From Eubacteriales bacterium (GTDB lineage Bacteria > Bacillota > Clostridia > Lachnospirales > Lachnospiraceae), in the NCBI GenBank assembly GCA_030525875.1, contig JAUNDV010000021.1:1-36013 (forward strand): a stretch of DNA of 36,013 nt, read 5' to 3'. The notes under the pieces are model-generated. The model had not been told where the DNA came from and did not search any database. It saw nothing but the letters and a program-made list of their open reading frames with translations. A program made the position numbers and the translations under genes. Shown one piece after another: positions 23,250 to 32,610 of this stretch (its first letter is position 1; each line of letters opens with the position of its first letter).

Positions 23250-23751
23250 TTCATCCAAAGCAGTTGTCAGGAAGATTTTAACTGCACTTTTCATCATTGT
23301 CGTTTTAATAGGATTTGATCAATGGACTAAGAAGCTTGCAGTAGAATATTTAATGAATAAGCCTTCAATACCTCTGATCAAAGATGTGTTGGAGCTTACT
23401 TATGTTGAGAATTTTGGTGCAGCATTTGGCATGATGCAGGGAAAGCATGGATTTTTCACTATAATTGCGATTTGTGTAACACTTTTCCTGTTATTTGCAA
23501 TTGCTGTAATACCTCTTACAAAGAGATATATACCTCTTATGCTGAGCTTTGTTTTTATCATAGCCGGAGCTTTGGGCAATCTTGTTGACAGGGTCTTACA
23601 TACTTATGTTGTGGATTTTATATATTTTAAACTGATTGATTTTCCTGTTTTTAATGTAGCTGATATATATATAAGTGTTTCCTGTGCAGTTCTGGTGCTG
23701 CTTGTTATGTTTTACTATAAAGATGAGGAACTGAATTTCAAATTTAGATAG
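23242..23751 (+). CDS. lspA: Lipoprotein signal peptidase
   Basis: The 169-residue membrane protease has four hydrophobic segments and the catalytic Asp116 (GNLVDRV) and Asp141 (VFNVADIYI); FDQWTKK and VENFGAAFGM also match LspA. I choose the ATG at 23242, preceded by GGAGGT and overlapping sepF by 8 bases; an in-frame TTG at 23224 lies inside the ribosome binding site. Confidence 0.95.
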   Translation: MPDSSKAVVRKILTALFIIVVLIGFDQWTKKLAVEYLMNKPSIPLIKDVLELTYVENFGAAFGMMQGKHGFFTIIAICVTLFLLFAIAVIPLTKRYIPLMLSFVFIIAGALGNLVDRVLHTYVVDFIYFKLIDFPVFNVADIYISVSCAVLVLLVMFYYKDEELNFKFR

Positions 23752-23757
23752 TTATAT

Positions 23758-24729
23758 ATGCTAGACAACAAAATTATCAAATATACCAATAAAGATAAAA
23801 TAAGACTTGACTCATATCTTGCAGCTGAATGCTCAGATATGAGTCGTTCTCGTATTCAGAAAATGATAAAGGATGCCGATATCAAGGTCAATAATGCTAA
23901 AGTTAAATCAGGCTATATGCTTTCAGAGGGAGATGAAATTGAGCTTACTATTTCCGAACCTGAGGAAATCAATATAAAAGCAGAAGATATCCCACTTGAT
24001 ATAGTATATGAGGATGACGATGTCATTATCGTAAACAAACCTAAAAATATGGTAGTCCACCCAGCAAATGGGCATTATAGCGGCACACTTGTAAATGCAC
24101 TTATGTATCATTGTAAGGACAGCCTTTCCGGAATAAATGGGGAGCTGCGTCCTGGTATAGTTCACAGAATTGATAAGGACACTACAGGTCTTCTTATTGC
24201 CTGCAAAAATGATAAAGCACACAATTCTATTGCAATGCAGCTTAGTGAGCACAGTATTACAAGGAGATATCTGGCTCTATGCTATGGCAATATAAAGGAA
24301 GACAGCGGAGTTATAGATAAACGGATTGACAGATCCGATAAGGATAGAAAGAAAATGGCTGTGACCACTATAGGCCGTGGAAGAGAAGCCATAACCCACT
24401 ATCGTGTAATAGAAAGATTTGGAGATGCAACTCTAGTTGAGTGCCGTCTTGAAACAGGAAGGACTCATCAGATAAGAGTGCATATGTCATATATAAAGCA
24501 TCCGCTCTTAGGTGATGAGACCTATGGAATAAAGAAGGAAAATGATAAAGCAAACGGACAGTATCTGCATGCTGCTGTTCTTGGCTTTATTCATCCTACA
24601 ACTCACGAATATATGGAATTTACAGCACCGCTTCCAGATTATTTTCTTAAGAAGCTAAGACAGCTTGGTAGCAGGCTTGATAAGGATGACTATATAAAAC
24701 AATTCTACGGATATAAATCAGAGGACTAA
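23758..24729 (+). CDS. rluD: RluD-family 23S rRNA pseudouridine synthase
   Basis: The 323-residue protein has an N-terminal S4 domain (about 18-75) and a RluA-type catalytic domain with HRIDKDTTGLL, where Asp139 is the catalytic residue; RTHQIRVH is near the C-terminal third. It modifies uridines in 23S rRNA; the exact target cannot be told from sequence alone. The lspA-rluD pair is a common arrangement. Confidence 0.9.
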   Translation: MLDNKIIKYTNKDKIRLDSYLAAECSDMSRSRIQKMIKDADIKVNNAKVKSGYMLSEGDEIELTISEPEEINIKAEDIPLDIVYEDDDVIIVNKPKNMVVHPANGHYSGTLVNALMYHCKDSLSGINGELRPGIVHRIDKDTTGLLIACKNDKAHNSIAMQLSEHSITRRYLALCYGNIKEDSGVIDKRIDRSDKDRKKMAVTTIGRGREAITHYRVIERFGDATLVECRLETGRTHQIRVHMSYIKHPLLGDETYGIKKENDKANGQYLHAAVLGFIHPTTHEYMEFTAPLPDYFLKKLRQLGSRLDKDDYIKQFYGYKSED

Positions 24730-24731
24730 GC

Positions 24732-26861
24732 ATGAAAAAGGAAATGAGTAAAAAACAAATATTCGTCATATCTCTGATATCGCTTATTTTATTATCACTT
24801 ATCATCGGAGCTGACTTATTTTTAAGATCTGGTAAAATGGAGCTTCCTAAGCCGGTAAATACAGAGGAAACTGTAGCTTCTGATGACAATTTTGATTATA
24901 GCTATGCTAAGATTAATTCAGCTCTTGATCTTGAAGTAGAAACAGTTTATGAGCCAGGACCTACTGAGCTTAATCTGGCATTTTTCTATCCTGAGGGAGT
25001 AGATGAAAGCAATGTAATTAATTCTTATGCAGGTCAGATCTATAGTGAACTTTCTACACTTGAGGCAAAATATCTTGCCTCATTTTATGATTTTTCTGAC
25101 CTTTCACCACTTAAGCTTGCAAATCAGCTGGGACTTTCAGCACAGGCAGTAACAGGTAAATTTAATCCTGAGGATAGCTCACATAATGTATCTGATCCTC
25201 AAAGCTGGACTATAGACAGCTTCAAAAATGTACATGTTCTTTTTTATGATGGAGATGGAAATCGTATAAACGACTATTCTTCTGTACAGGAAATACTTTC
25301 CATGGCTTCTGTATATTCTTATTATCATGATCTTTATGATGCCGAAGCAATGAAGGATTATGCCGTTAAGCTGTTTGATGCCTCAAAGTCAGACAGTATC
25401 AATATCGGTGAAGTATATTATTGCAATGGCTGTCTTAACCGCTCGGTTGAGCAGGAGGCACTCGAAGTTATAGAATACGAAGAAAAGCAGAAGCAGATTC
25501 AGGAAGAGATAGCCACTGCACTTAGAGAGCATAGAGAAACAAAAAATATAGACTATGAGGCAGAATACTTAGATGATCAGGCTACAACTTATAGCTCAAA
25601 TACTGTAAACTCAGGCAATGAAGCTTCTGGTAACTTATCTTCAGGTAATTTAGCTTCGGATGATTCAGCTTCAGGAAATTCAGCAAATTCCATGCAGCAA
25701 GCTAATACTTCAGAAAGCAACTCACAGACTCCTGTTGAATCTATTGCCATCAATACATCTGATGGTCTTGTAATTGTGCCTGTAAATCCTGTTTCCCAGG
25801 GTTCTATTTCTATAGAAGATAATTCTGGTTTTAGCTCAGCTACCACCGGTTCAGATAAAGAAGAGAGCTCTAACTATAATGGAGGAGTACCTGCTGGTGT
25901 TGAAACAATGCCACAGACAGAGGAAGTTGTAACTGAGAATTCAACTGAAAATGTAGATGAAAGTCAGGCCGTAGCTTCACAAGCTGAGGCTAATATACAG
26001 GAATCTGCACAGGAAACAGCGCCTCAGTCAAATCCTGTTCCTAATACAGGAGATATTTCAATCGCAACACAGGAAGCTCAGACTGCAGCACAGCCACCTG
26101 CACAAACTCAGGCACCTCAGGTTAAAAAGAAAGAAGCTCCTCTTTGCCCGGGACATGTAGATGTATATATACGTATTAAGGTAAAAGGTATTGATGACAA
26201 GAACAGCCTTTTTAAAGCTGATACTATAGGCAATGATAAGGCAAACTTCAATGACAGATGGCAGGGCTGGACAGAGGACAAGATAGAGCAGGTCAAAACA
26301 TTAAATTCCTATGACTGGATTGAAAAATACGGTCTTACACTTTCTGCTTTAAGCAGCGGTGAATCTCTTACAGCTGAAGAGATAAAAGCATATATGGACA
26401 GACTTCCAGCGGATATAAGCAAGGAAAGACGTGCTGTAGTTGAATTTGCCTTAAACTCTGTTGGCAAGGTTCCTTACTATTGGGGAGGAAAGCCTGCGTG
26501 TCCAGGTTATGAAGGAAATAATTTCAATAAGATAACTTACCCTGATCATAAGGGAAGAATACTTAAAGGTCTGGACTGCTCAGGCTGGATAAACTGGGTA
26601 TACCGCTCGGCACTCAATATTTCTATGGAAGCCGAGAGTACAGGTACACTCATCGGTACAGGACGAAAAATTAAAAGGGCAGACCTTAAACCGGGAGATA
26701 TAATAATCCGAACAGGTCAGGATGCACATGTGGTTATGTTCCTCGAATGGACCAAGGATGGAAAAATGCTTGTAGTCCATGAATCAGCAGGAGTTACAAA
26801 TAATGTAACTGTTTCAGAAATGACGGCAAACTGGCCATATTACAGAAATTTATTAGACTGA
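24732..26861 (+). CDS. Membrane-anchored or secreted protein with C-terminal NlpC/P60 domain
   Basis: The 709-residue protein has an N-terminal hydrophobic helix at about residues 9-31, without a clear signal-peptidase site, so it may stay anchored. The long middle is low-complexity, rich in Ser, Asn, Glu, Gln and Ala (about 290-470), including repeated SGN steps. The C-terminal 150 residues are an NlpC/P60 (C40) peptidase: Cys616 in GLDCSGW, His666 in DAHVVMF and His683 in VHESAG. These enzymes usually cut cell-wall peptides. A pair CNGC lies near residue 233. Two bases separate it from rluD. Substrate and partners are unknown. Confidence 0.8.
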   Translation: MKKEMSKKQIFVISLISLILLSLIIGADLFLRSGKMELPKPVNTEETVASDDNFDYSYAKINSALDLEVETVYEPGPTELNLAFFYPEGVDESNVINSYAGQIYSELSTLEAKYLASFYDFSDLSPLKLANQLGLSAQAVTGKFNPEDSSHNVSDPQSWTIDSFKNVHVLFYDGDGNRINDYSSVQEILSMASVYSYYHDLYDAEAMKDYAVKLFDASKSDSINIGEVYYCNGCLNRSVEQEALEVIEYEEKQKQIQEEIATALREHRETKNIDYEAEYLDDQATTYSSNTVNSGNEASGNLSSGNLASDDSASGNSANSMQQANTSESNSQTPVESIAINTSDGLVIVPVNPVSQGSISIEDNSGFSSATTGSDKEESSNYNGGVPAGVETMPQTEEVVTENSTENVDESQAVASQAEANIQESAQETAPQSNPVPNTGDISIATQEAQTAAQPPAQTQAPQVKKKEAPLCPGHVDVYIRIKVKGIDDKNSLFKADTIGNDKANFNDRWQGWTEDKIEQVKTLNSYDWIEKYGLTLSALSSGESLTAEEIKAYMDRLPADISKERRAVVEFALNSVGKVPYYWGGKPACPGYEGNNFNKITYPDHKGRILKGLDCSGWINWVYRSALNISMEAESTGTLIGTGRKIKRADLKPGDIIIRTGQDAHVVMFLEWTKDGKMLVVHESAGVTNNVTVSEMTANWPYYRNLLD

Positions 26862-26878
26862 TATAATTGGAGTTTATA

Positions 26879-28003
26879 ATGAATAAAAAGGAAATTAGCG
26901 AAATAAAAAAACAGTTTACTAAGGCAAAAAAATGTATTACAAGAATCTGCGGCTGTTATTTTGATATTGATGGAAATAAAAAATTAAAATATACAACTTC
27001 CTTTTTAAATATACCTGAAGAAGAGGATCAGAAATATTTAAAGATATTCAGCTCAGTATTTTCAGGAAAAATAGGAAAGACCTTACATTGCTGCAGCTAT
27101 GATAAAAATGAGGAAATGCACGGCACAGCACACAGACTTCTCATGTCATTGAGAGATAGTGAATTAACTAACGAAACTGTTATCAATGCTTTTTATGACC
27201 ACATTATTGAAAAACTTCCTAAATCCCAATCCTACCTGATACTTCTTGCGCATTGTCTGTATGATGTTCCTGTGAAAGGCGATGATGGCTTTATGCAATC
27301 AGATGAGTCGGATAGCAGCTATTCCTATATCGTATGCGCAGTATGTCCTGTAGAACTTAGCGACAGCGGACTTAGCTATAATGAAGAGGAAAATAAAATA
27401 GAAAACCGTTTCAGGGACTGGATTGTTTCCATGCCTCAAAGAGGCTTCCTCTTCCCCGCATTTACAGATAGAAGCACAGATATACATTCTCTTTTGTACT
27501 ATACAAAGAAGCAGGAATATCTGGAGGATAGTTTCCTCAATGAAGGCTTTGGTCTGGATACACCAGCTCCAGTCAAGGAGGAAAAAGAGAACTTTGAAGC
27601 TGTTCTTACAAGACTTGGAGCTGAGTCTCCAATGGATTTGGATGTGGTAAATCAGATTTCTGAGGAAATTGAGAAAAATATAGAAGTCCACAAGGATGAC
27701 TCTGAGCCATTAAAGCTTGATAAAAATGATATTAAAAATATTCTTGGCAGAAGCGGAGTTTCAGAAAAAGCAATGTCAGAGTTTGATGAGATTTATTCTT
27801 CCTGCTGTGAGAATAATACATTTTTAGCTGAAAATATTTCTTCAGGACGTAAGCTAAATATAACTGTCAAGGATATAAAAATTTCTGTTCCGAAAGAATC
27901 CATGGGCTTTGTAGAAACAAGGATAATTGATGGTAAAAAATGTCTTGTAATTACAGCTGACGATGAAATCAGTCTCAACGGAATACCTGTAGATATAATT
28001 TAA
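26879..28003 (+). CDS. DUF4317 domain-containing protein
   Basis: The 374-residue protein matches the DUF4317 family from its start MNKKEISEIKKQFTKAK and IRICGCYFD-like TRICGCYFD through VCPVELSDSGLSY and SLLYYTKK. The family is common in Lachnospiraceae and has no known function. I choose the ATG at 26879, with GGAG 8 bases upstream, over a TTG at 26867. The residues are polar and soluble in character, with no signal peptide or membrane segment. It lies between the NlpC/P60 gene and fliB in one direction. Confidence 0.85.
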   Translation: MNKKEISEIKKQFTKAKKCITRICGCYFDIDGNKKLKYTTSFLNIPEEEDQKYLKIFSSVFSGKIGKTLHCCSYDKNEEMHGTAHRLLMSLRDSELTNETVINAFYDHIIEKLPKSQSYLILLAHCLYDVPVKGDDGFMQSDESDSSYSYIVCAVCPVELSDSGLSYNEEENKIENRFRDWIVSMPQRGFLFPAFTDRSTDIHSLLYYTKKQEYLEDSFLNEGFGLDTPAPVKEEKENFEAVLTRLGAESPMDLDVVNQISEEIEKNIEVHKDDSEPLKLDKNDIKNILGRSGVSEKAMSEFDEIYSSCCENNTFLAENISSGRKLNITVKDIKISVPKESMGFVETRIIDGKKCLVITADDEISLNGIPVDII

Positions 28004-28015
28004 AGGATAAAAATT

Positions 28016-29167
28016 ATGAATGAACAAATGCTTAAGCTATATACACCAGATTATTACAAAGCATTCAAATGCAAGGCAGGAAAATGTACTGATACCTGCT
28101 GTACAGCCTGGGAAATAGATATAGATGACAATACATACAAGCTATATAAAACTAAGGCTGAGGAACTAGAGAAAAGCGGAAGTGATCCAGATTTTGCAAA
28201 AAAGCTCAAAGCCTGTATAGTAGAGGATGAAGCTATACATTTTGATTTAAGTGGAAGAACCTATTGTCCTTTTTTTACTGAAGATGGTCTTTGTGAAATT
28301 CAGTTAAAAATGGGAGAAGAAGCGCTCTGCCAGATTTGTAATGATCATCCGAGATATTACGAATATTTTCCTGACAGAAAGGAAGCTGGTGTAGGGCTTT
28401 GCTGTGAAGCTGCCTGCGAGCTTATAATGTTTAATGAAGAGCCTGTTTCCTTTGTAGAAGAGTATTTTCCTGCTAAAGATTTGCTGGGTGATGATTTCGA
28501 AGCTTCTGATAGTGTTCTGGAAGATGAGGAATACAGAAAGAAAGAGGAAAGCTTTAATGCTCTAAATGATTTTCTCTTTGATGCAAGAGCGTCTTTACTT
28601 GAAATTCTTCAAAATAGGAATTTAAATCTGTCACACAGAGTTAGTCTTATGATTAAGGATGCAGAATACATTCAGGATATGATGGAAGATGCGCTGCTCT
28701 TTGGTGAGGAATTAAGAAATCCATATGAGATTCTAGATGAGATAGAGGCTTCTGAGGATGAGTGCAGCTATGACCTCGATGAGATTAAGGCTTTGCTAAA
28801 AGATCATTCTAAAGCAATACCACTAAAAAATGAATGGCATGAGCTCATACTAAAACTTGATGACGATATTGCAAAGCTTATAGAGCTTGAAGCATCATTC
28901 CGTGAAAAATATAAAGATGCTGATTTAAGATATGAGCAGCTACTTAGCTATTTCATTTTCAGGTATGCATGTAAAGCTTTATACGATGGAGATTTTTATA
29001 CCAAGGTAAAATTTGCCATAGACAGTATTTGCCTTATACATCTGATTGAGGTCTATGCATATTCTAAAAATGTTGAGCTTAACAGAGAGAATTTAATACG
29101 TATTGCCTCAGCCTATTCAAAGGAAATTGAATACTCTGAGGAAAATATGAACATGTTTATGTATTAA
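28016..29167 (+). CDS. fliB: Flagellin lysine-N-methylase family protein
   Basis: The 383-residue protein is of the FliB type. It starts with YKAFKCKAGKCTDTCCTAWEIDID and carries further cysteine blocks (YCPFF, CEIQ, CQICNDHPRYYE and LCCEAACELI) that fit the metal-binding pattern of the family. FliB methylates lysines of flagellin in Salmonella; in Clostridia the family also occurs without known targets. No flagellin gene is present in the window. GGA precedes the ATG and a terminator follows the stop. Confidence 0.85.
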   Translation: MNEQMLKLYTPDYYKAFKCKAGKCTDTCCTAWEIDIDDNTYKLYKTKAEELEKSGSDPDFAKKLKACIVEDEAIHFDLSGRTYCPFFTEDGLCEIQLKMGEEALCQICNDHPRYYEYFPDRKEAGVGLCCEAACELIMFNEEPVSFVEEYFPAKDLLGDDFEASDSVLEDEEYRKKEESFNALNDFLFDARASLLEILQNRNLNLSHRVSLMIKDAEYIQDMMEDALLFGEELRNPYEILDEIEASEDECSYDLDEIKALLKDHSKAIPLKNEWHELILKLDDDIAKLIELEASFREKYKDADLRYEQLLSYFIFRYACKALYDGDFYTKVKFAIDSICLIHLIEVYAYSKNVELNRENLIRIASAYSKEIEYSEENMNMFMY

Positions 29168-29193
29168 GTAAGAATATTATATTATTAAATATT

Positions 29194-29223
29194 AAAGGGA
29201 CGATAAAATGTCGTCTCTTTTTT
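29194..29223 (+). terminator. Rho-independent terminator after fliB
   Basis: GGGACGA and TCGTCTC pair (one G-U) around a short loop, flanked by AAA and a T6 tract. It separates the preceding operon from the ABC transporter. Confidence 0.85.
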
Positions 29224-29238
29224 GTTGACAAAATATTG

Positions 29239-29267
29239 TTGACAAAAGCACTTTAGAAAGCTAAAAT
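29239..29267 (+). promoter_or_regulatory. SigA-type promoter of the amino-acid ABC transporter
   Basis: TTGACA at 29239-29244, a 17-base spacer and TAAAAT at 29262-29267 lie 37 bases before the ATG. A second TTGACA at 29225-29230, in a direct repeat of TTGTTGACAAAA, has no matching -10. Confidence 0.8.
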
Positions 29268-29303
29268 GCTAGCAAAAGAAAGTACAATCAGGAGGAAAAT
29301 TTT

Positions 29304-30071
29304 ATGAAAAAGCTATCAGTATTTTTATTAACCGCACTTACAGCTATCTGCCTTGCAGGCTGTGGTAAAAAGGAAGAATCACAGAGCCTAATAGTAGGAT
29401 TCGACCAGGAATTTCCTCCTATGGGATTTATAGGTGAAGATGGTGAATATACCGGCTTTGATCTTGAACTTGCCGAGGAAGTGGCAAAGCGTCTGGAACT
29501 TGATTACAAGGCTCAGCCTATAGCCTGGGATTCAAAGGATGTAGAGCTTGAAAGCGGAAATATAGACTGCATTTGGAATGGCTTTACCATGACAGGAAGA
29601 GAGGACAAATATACCTGGTCCGAGCCTTACATGGAAAACTCACAGGTATTTGTTGTAAATGCTGATTCTGGTATTAAGTCCATAGCTGATCTCAAAGGCA
29701 AAATAGTAGAGGTCCAGATGGATTCATCAGGTTTAAAGGCCCTTGAAGCTAATCCTGATATACTAAACAGTTTTGAACAGCTCATTACAACACCTGATTA
29801 TAATACAGCATTTATGGATCTTCAGCAAGGCGCTGTTGATGCTATATGCATGGATGTTATCGTAGCAGGATACCAGATAAACGAAAGAAAGGCCGATATG
29901 GTCATACTGGATGAGTCACTTTCCTCAGAGCTCTATGCCATTGGCTTTAAGAAAGGAAATACCGGGCTTAGAGATAAGGTCAATAAATGCTTAAAGGAAA
30001 TGAAGGATGATGGCACATTAGCCCAGATAAGCAATAAATGGTTTTCTAAGGATATAACTATTATTAAATAA
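29304..30071 (+). CDS. Polar amino-acid ABC transporter, substrate-binding lipoprotein
   Basis: The 255-residue protein has a lipoprotein signal with lipobox LAGC (Cys20) and a periplasmic-binding-protein type 2 fold (GFDQEFPPMGFIGEDGEYTG, then DLELAEEVAKRL and IDCIWNGFTMT). It resembles the SBP_bac_3 family for polar amino acids such as glutamine, cystine or arginine. It would be anchored in the membrane outer face and hand substrate to the permease that follows. The exact ligand is not visible. Confidence 0.9.
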   Translation: MKKLSVFLLTALTAICLAGCGKKEESQSLIVGFDQEFPPMGFIGEDGEYTGFDLELAEEVAKRLELDYKAQPIAWDSKDVELESGNIDCIWNGFTMTGREDKYTWSEPYMENSQVFVVNADSGIKSIADLKGKIVEVQMDSSGLKALEANPDILNSFEQLITTPDYNTAFMDLQQGAVDAICMDVIVAGYQINERKADMVILDESLSSELYAIGFKKGNTGLRDKVNKCLKEMKDDGTLAQISNKWFSKDITIIK

Positions 30072-30083
30072 GGAATGGATTGT

Positions 30084-30734
30084 ATGTCATTTTCACAGAT
30101 AATTTTAGAACTTCTTAAAGGTTTTGGAGTAACTATCAATATATTTTTTATAACTGTAGTATTTTCCCTGCCCCTTGGATTATTAATTTCATTTGGAAGA
30201 ATGTCTTCAAATAATTTTATAAAAGCTATAATACGTGCCTATATCTCTATTATGAGAGGCACACCACTGATGCTTCAGCTAATAGTTGTTTATTTCGGAC
30301 CATATTATCTTTTTAGAGTGCAGATGGGAACTAGCTACAGAATGACAGCTATATACCTGGCCTTTATCATAAATTATGCCGCATATTTTGCTGAAATATA
30401 TAGAAGCGGAATTCAGTCAATGGATAGAGGGCAGTATGAAGCGGCACAGCTTCTTGGCTATGGAAGAGCTTCAAGCTTCTTTAGGATTATACTTCCCCAG
30501 GTTATAAAGAGAATCCTTCCTTCCATTACAAATGAAGTTATTACTCTTGTAAAGGATACAGCATTTGCATTTACCTTATCTGTTATGGAAATGTTTACCA
30601 TGGCAAAAGCCATAGCGGCAAGAGAAACCAGCCTTGTACCACTTTTTATAGCAGGTGCATTTTACTATATATTTAACTATGCTGTGGCTTTTATATTTGA
30701 ATATTTTGAAAAGAAAATGAATTATTACAAATAA
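30084..30734 (+). CDS. Polar amino-acid ABC transporter permease
   Basis: The 216-residue membrane protein is of the HisMQ type with an EAA loop (EAAQLLGYGRASSFFRIILPQ). It has several hydrophobic segments, starting near residue 15. I choose the ATG at 30084, 9 bases after AAGGA, over the ATG at 30075, which would abut the ribosome binding site. It lies between the binding protein and ATPase genes of one operon. Confidence 0.92.
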   Translation: MSFSQIILELLKGFGVTINIFFITVVFSLPLGLLISFGRMSSNNFIKAIIRAYISIMRGTPLMLQLIVVYFGPYYLFRVQMGTSYRMTAIYLAFIINYAAYFAEIYRSGIQSMDRGQYEAAQLLGYGRASSFFRIILPQVIKRILPSITNEVITLVKDTAFAFTLSVMEMFTMAKAIAARETSLVPLFIAGAFYYIFNYAVAFIFEYFEKKMNYYK

Positions 30735-30749
30735 TAAAGAGAGTAAGAT

Positions 30750-31430
30750 ATGAAGGTATTAGAAATAAAAAATCTAAGTAAAAGCTTTGACAATATTGAG
30801 GTTCTTAAATCTGTGTCAGTGGAAGTGTCAAAGGGCGAAGTTATTTCCATAATAGGTCCCTCTGGCTCAGGTAAGTCTACATTATTAAGATGTGCAACCA
30901 GTCTTGAAGACATAGATAATGGCAGTATAGATTTTAAAAGTTCAAGTTTTGGCATGGTGTTTCAGCATTTTAATCTATTTTCTCACTGGAATGTACTAAA
31001 GAATATAACAGATGCTCCTATACATGTTCAGAAGAGGAATAAAGATGAGGTACTTTTAGAAGGAAGGATGCTGCTTAAACGGATAGGACTTTCCGATAAA
31101 GAAAGTGCTTATCCGTTCCAGCTTTCTGGAGGGCAGAAGCAAAGAGTAGCTATAGCAAGAGCACTTGCCATGAAGCCGGATATTTTATTTTTTGATGAGC
31201 CAACCTCAGCCCTGGATCCAGAGCTTACTAAGGAAGTTCTAAATGTTATCAAATCACTTAAGGAACTAAATATAGCCATGGTCATAGTTACACATGAGAT
31301 TGGCTTTGCTATGGAAATATCCGACAGAATAATATTTATGGAAAATGGCAAAATACAAGTAGAAGGAACTCCAGCATATATCAGGAGCTCAGAAAATGAA
31401 CGTCTCAAAAGCTTTATTAACAGCTTTTAA
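30750..31430 (+). CDS. Polar amino-acid ABC transporter ATP-binding protein (GlnQ-like)
   Basis: The 226-residue ATPase has Walker A GPSGSGKST at 36-44, signature LSGGQ at 125-129, Walker B FDEP with Asp149 and Glu150, and a HE switch (VTHE). It is slightly shorter than the usual 240, lacking about 12 residues between Walker A and the Q-loop (GMVFQ). It completes the importer encoded upstream. Confidence 0.93.
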   Translation: MKVLEIKNLSKSFDNIEVLKSVSVEVSKGEVISIIGPSGSGKSTLLRCATSLEDIDNGSIDFKSSSFGMVFQHFNLFSHWNVLKNITDAPIHVQKRNKDEVLLEGRMLLKRIGLSDKESAYPFQLSGGQKQRVAIARALAMKPDILFFDEPTSALDPELTKEVLNVIKSLKELNIAMVIVTHEIGFAMEISDRIIFMENGKIQVEGTPAYIRSSENERLKSFINSF

Positions 31431-31509
31431 AATATAAACAATAGCTGGATTTACTTAAAAATAACTAGACTTATTATCATAAATAAAAATACTTAGGGAG
31501 GAATTTACG

Positions 31510-32592
31510 ATGAACAAAATTTATAATTTCAGTGCTGGTCCAGCCTGTCTTCCAAAGAAAGTTCTTATGGAAGCTGCTGATGAAATGCTTGATTATAAGG
31601 GCTGTGGCATGTCCGTTATGGAGATGAGTCATCGTTCCTCCATATTTCAGGAAATTATTGATGAGGCTGAACTTAGATTACGCAGACTTATGAATATACC
31701 GGATAATTACAAGGTCTTATTCCTACAAGGTGGTGCCTCACAGCAGTTTGCTGCTATCCCAATGAATTTAATGAATAATGGCGTTGCTGACTATATTGTT
31801 ACAGGTCAGTGGGCAAAAAAGGCGGCAAAAGAAGCGGCAAAATATGGAAAGGTAAATATTATTGCATCTTCAGAAGATAAGAACTTTAGCTATATCCCAG
31901 ACTGTGAGGATTTATGTATTGATGAAAATGCTGATTATGTATATATATGCGAAAACAATACTATTTATGGTACAAAATTTTGGAAATTACCTAATACAAA
32001 AGGGAAAGACCTTGTAGCGGATGTATCCAGCTGTTTCTTATCAGAACCTGTAGATGTATCAGACTACGCTCTTATTTACGGTGGTGTACAAAAAAACATA
32101 GGCCCAGCAGGAGTTGTTATAGTTATTATCCGGGAGGATTTGATCAGGGACGAGCTTCCTGACTATGTACCAACTATGCTTAAATACAAAACCCAGTCCG
32201 ATGCAGGATCGCTGTATAATACCCCTTCCTGCTATGGGATATACATATGTGGCAAGGTTTTTAAATGGCTAGAGGAGCTAGGAGGTCTTGAAGCAATATA
32301 TGATTTAAACAAAAAGAAGGCAGAGCTTTTATATGATTTTCTTGATAAATCCAAGCTATTTTCAAATCCTGTAGAAAAATCCAGCCGTTCTATAATGAAT
32401 GTTACCTTTGTAACTGGAAATGAAGAGCTTGATAAAAAATTTGTAAAAGAAGCTTCTGAAAATGGTTTTGTTAATCTAAAAGGTCACAGAAGTGTAGGTG
32501 GTATGAGAGCCTCTATATACAATGCAATGCCATATGAAGGCGTAGAAGCACTTGTAAACTTTATGCACACCTTTGAAATAAAAAACAGATAA
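31510..32592 (+). CDS. serC: Phosphoserine aminotransferase
   Basis: The 360-residue PLP enzyme converts 3-phosphohydroxypyruvate to phosphoserine. It starts YNFSAGPACLPKKVL, has the HRSS substrate block near residue 40 and the PLP Lys195 in GGVQKNIGPAG, and ends with GHRSVGGMRASIYNAMP. AGGGAGGAA is the ribosome binding site. It is followed by serA after 18 bases. The 79-base gap before it has no clear promoter. Confidence 0.97.
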   Translation: MNKIYNFSAGPACLPKKVLMEAADEMLDYKGCGMSVMEMSHRSSIFQEIIDEAELRLRRLMNIPDNYKVLFLQGGASQQFAAIPMNLMNNGVADYIVTGQWAKKAAKEAAKYGKVNIIASSEDKNFSYIPDCEDLCIDENADYVYICENNTIYGTKFWKLPNTKGKDLVADVSSCFLSEPVDVSDYALIYGGVQKNIGPAGVVIVIIREDLIRDELPDYVPTMLKYKTQSDAGSLYNTPSCYGIYICGKVFKWLEELGGLEAIYDLNKKKAELLYDFLDKSKLFSNPVEKSSRSIMNVTFVTGNEELDKKFVKEASENGFVNLKGHRSVGGMRASIYNAMPYEGVEALVNFMHTFEIKNR

Positions 32593-32610
32593 TAAACAGG
32601 AGCATTTCAA

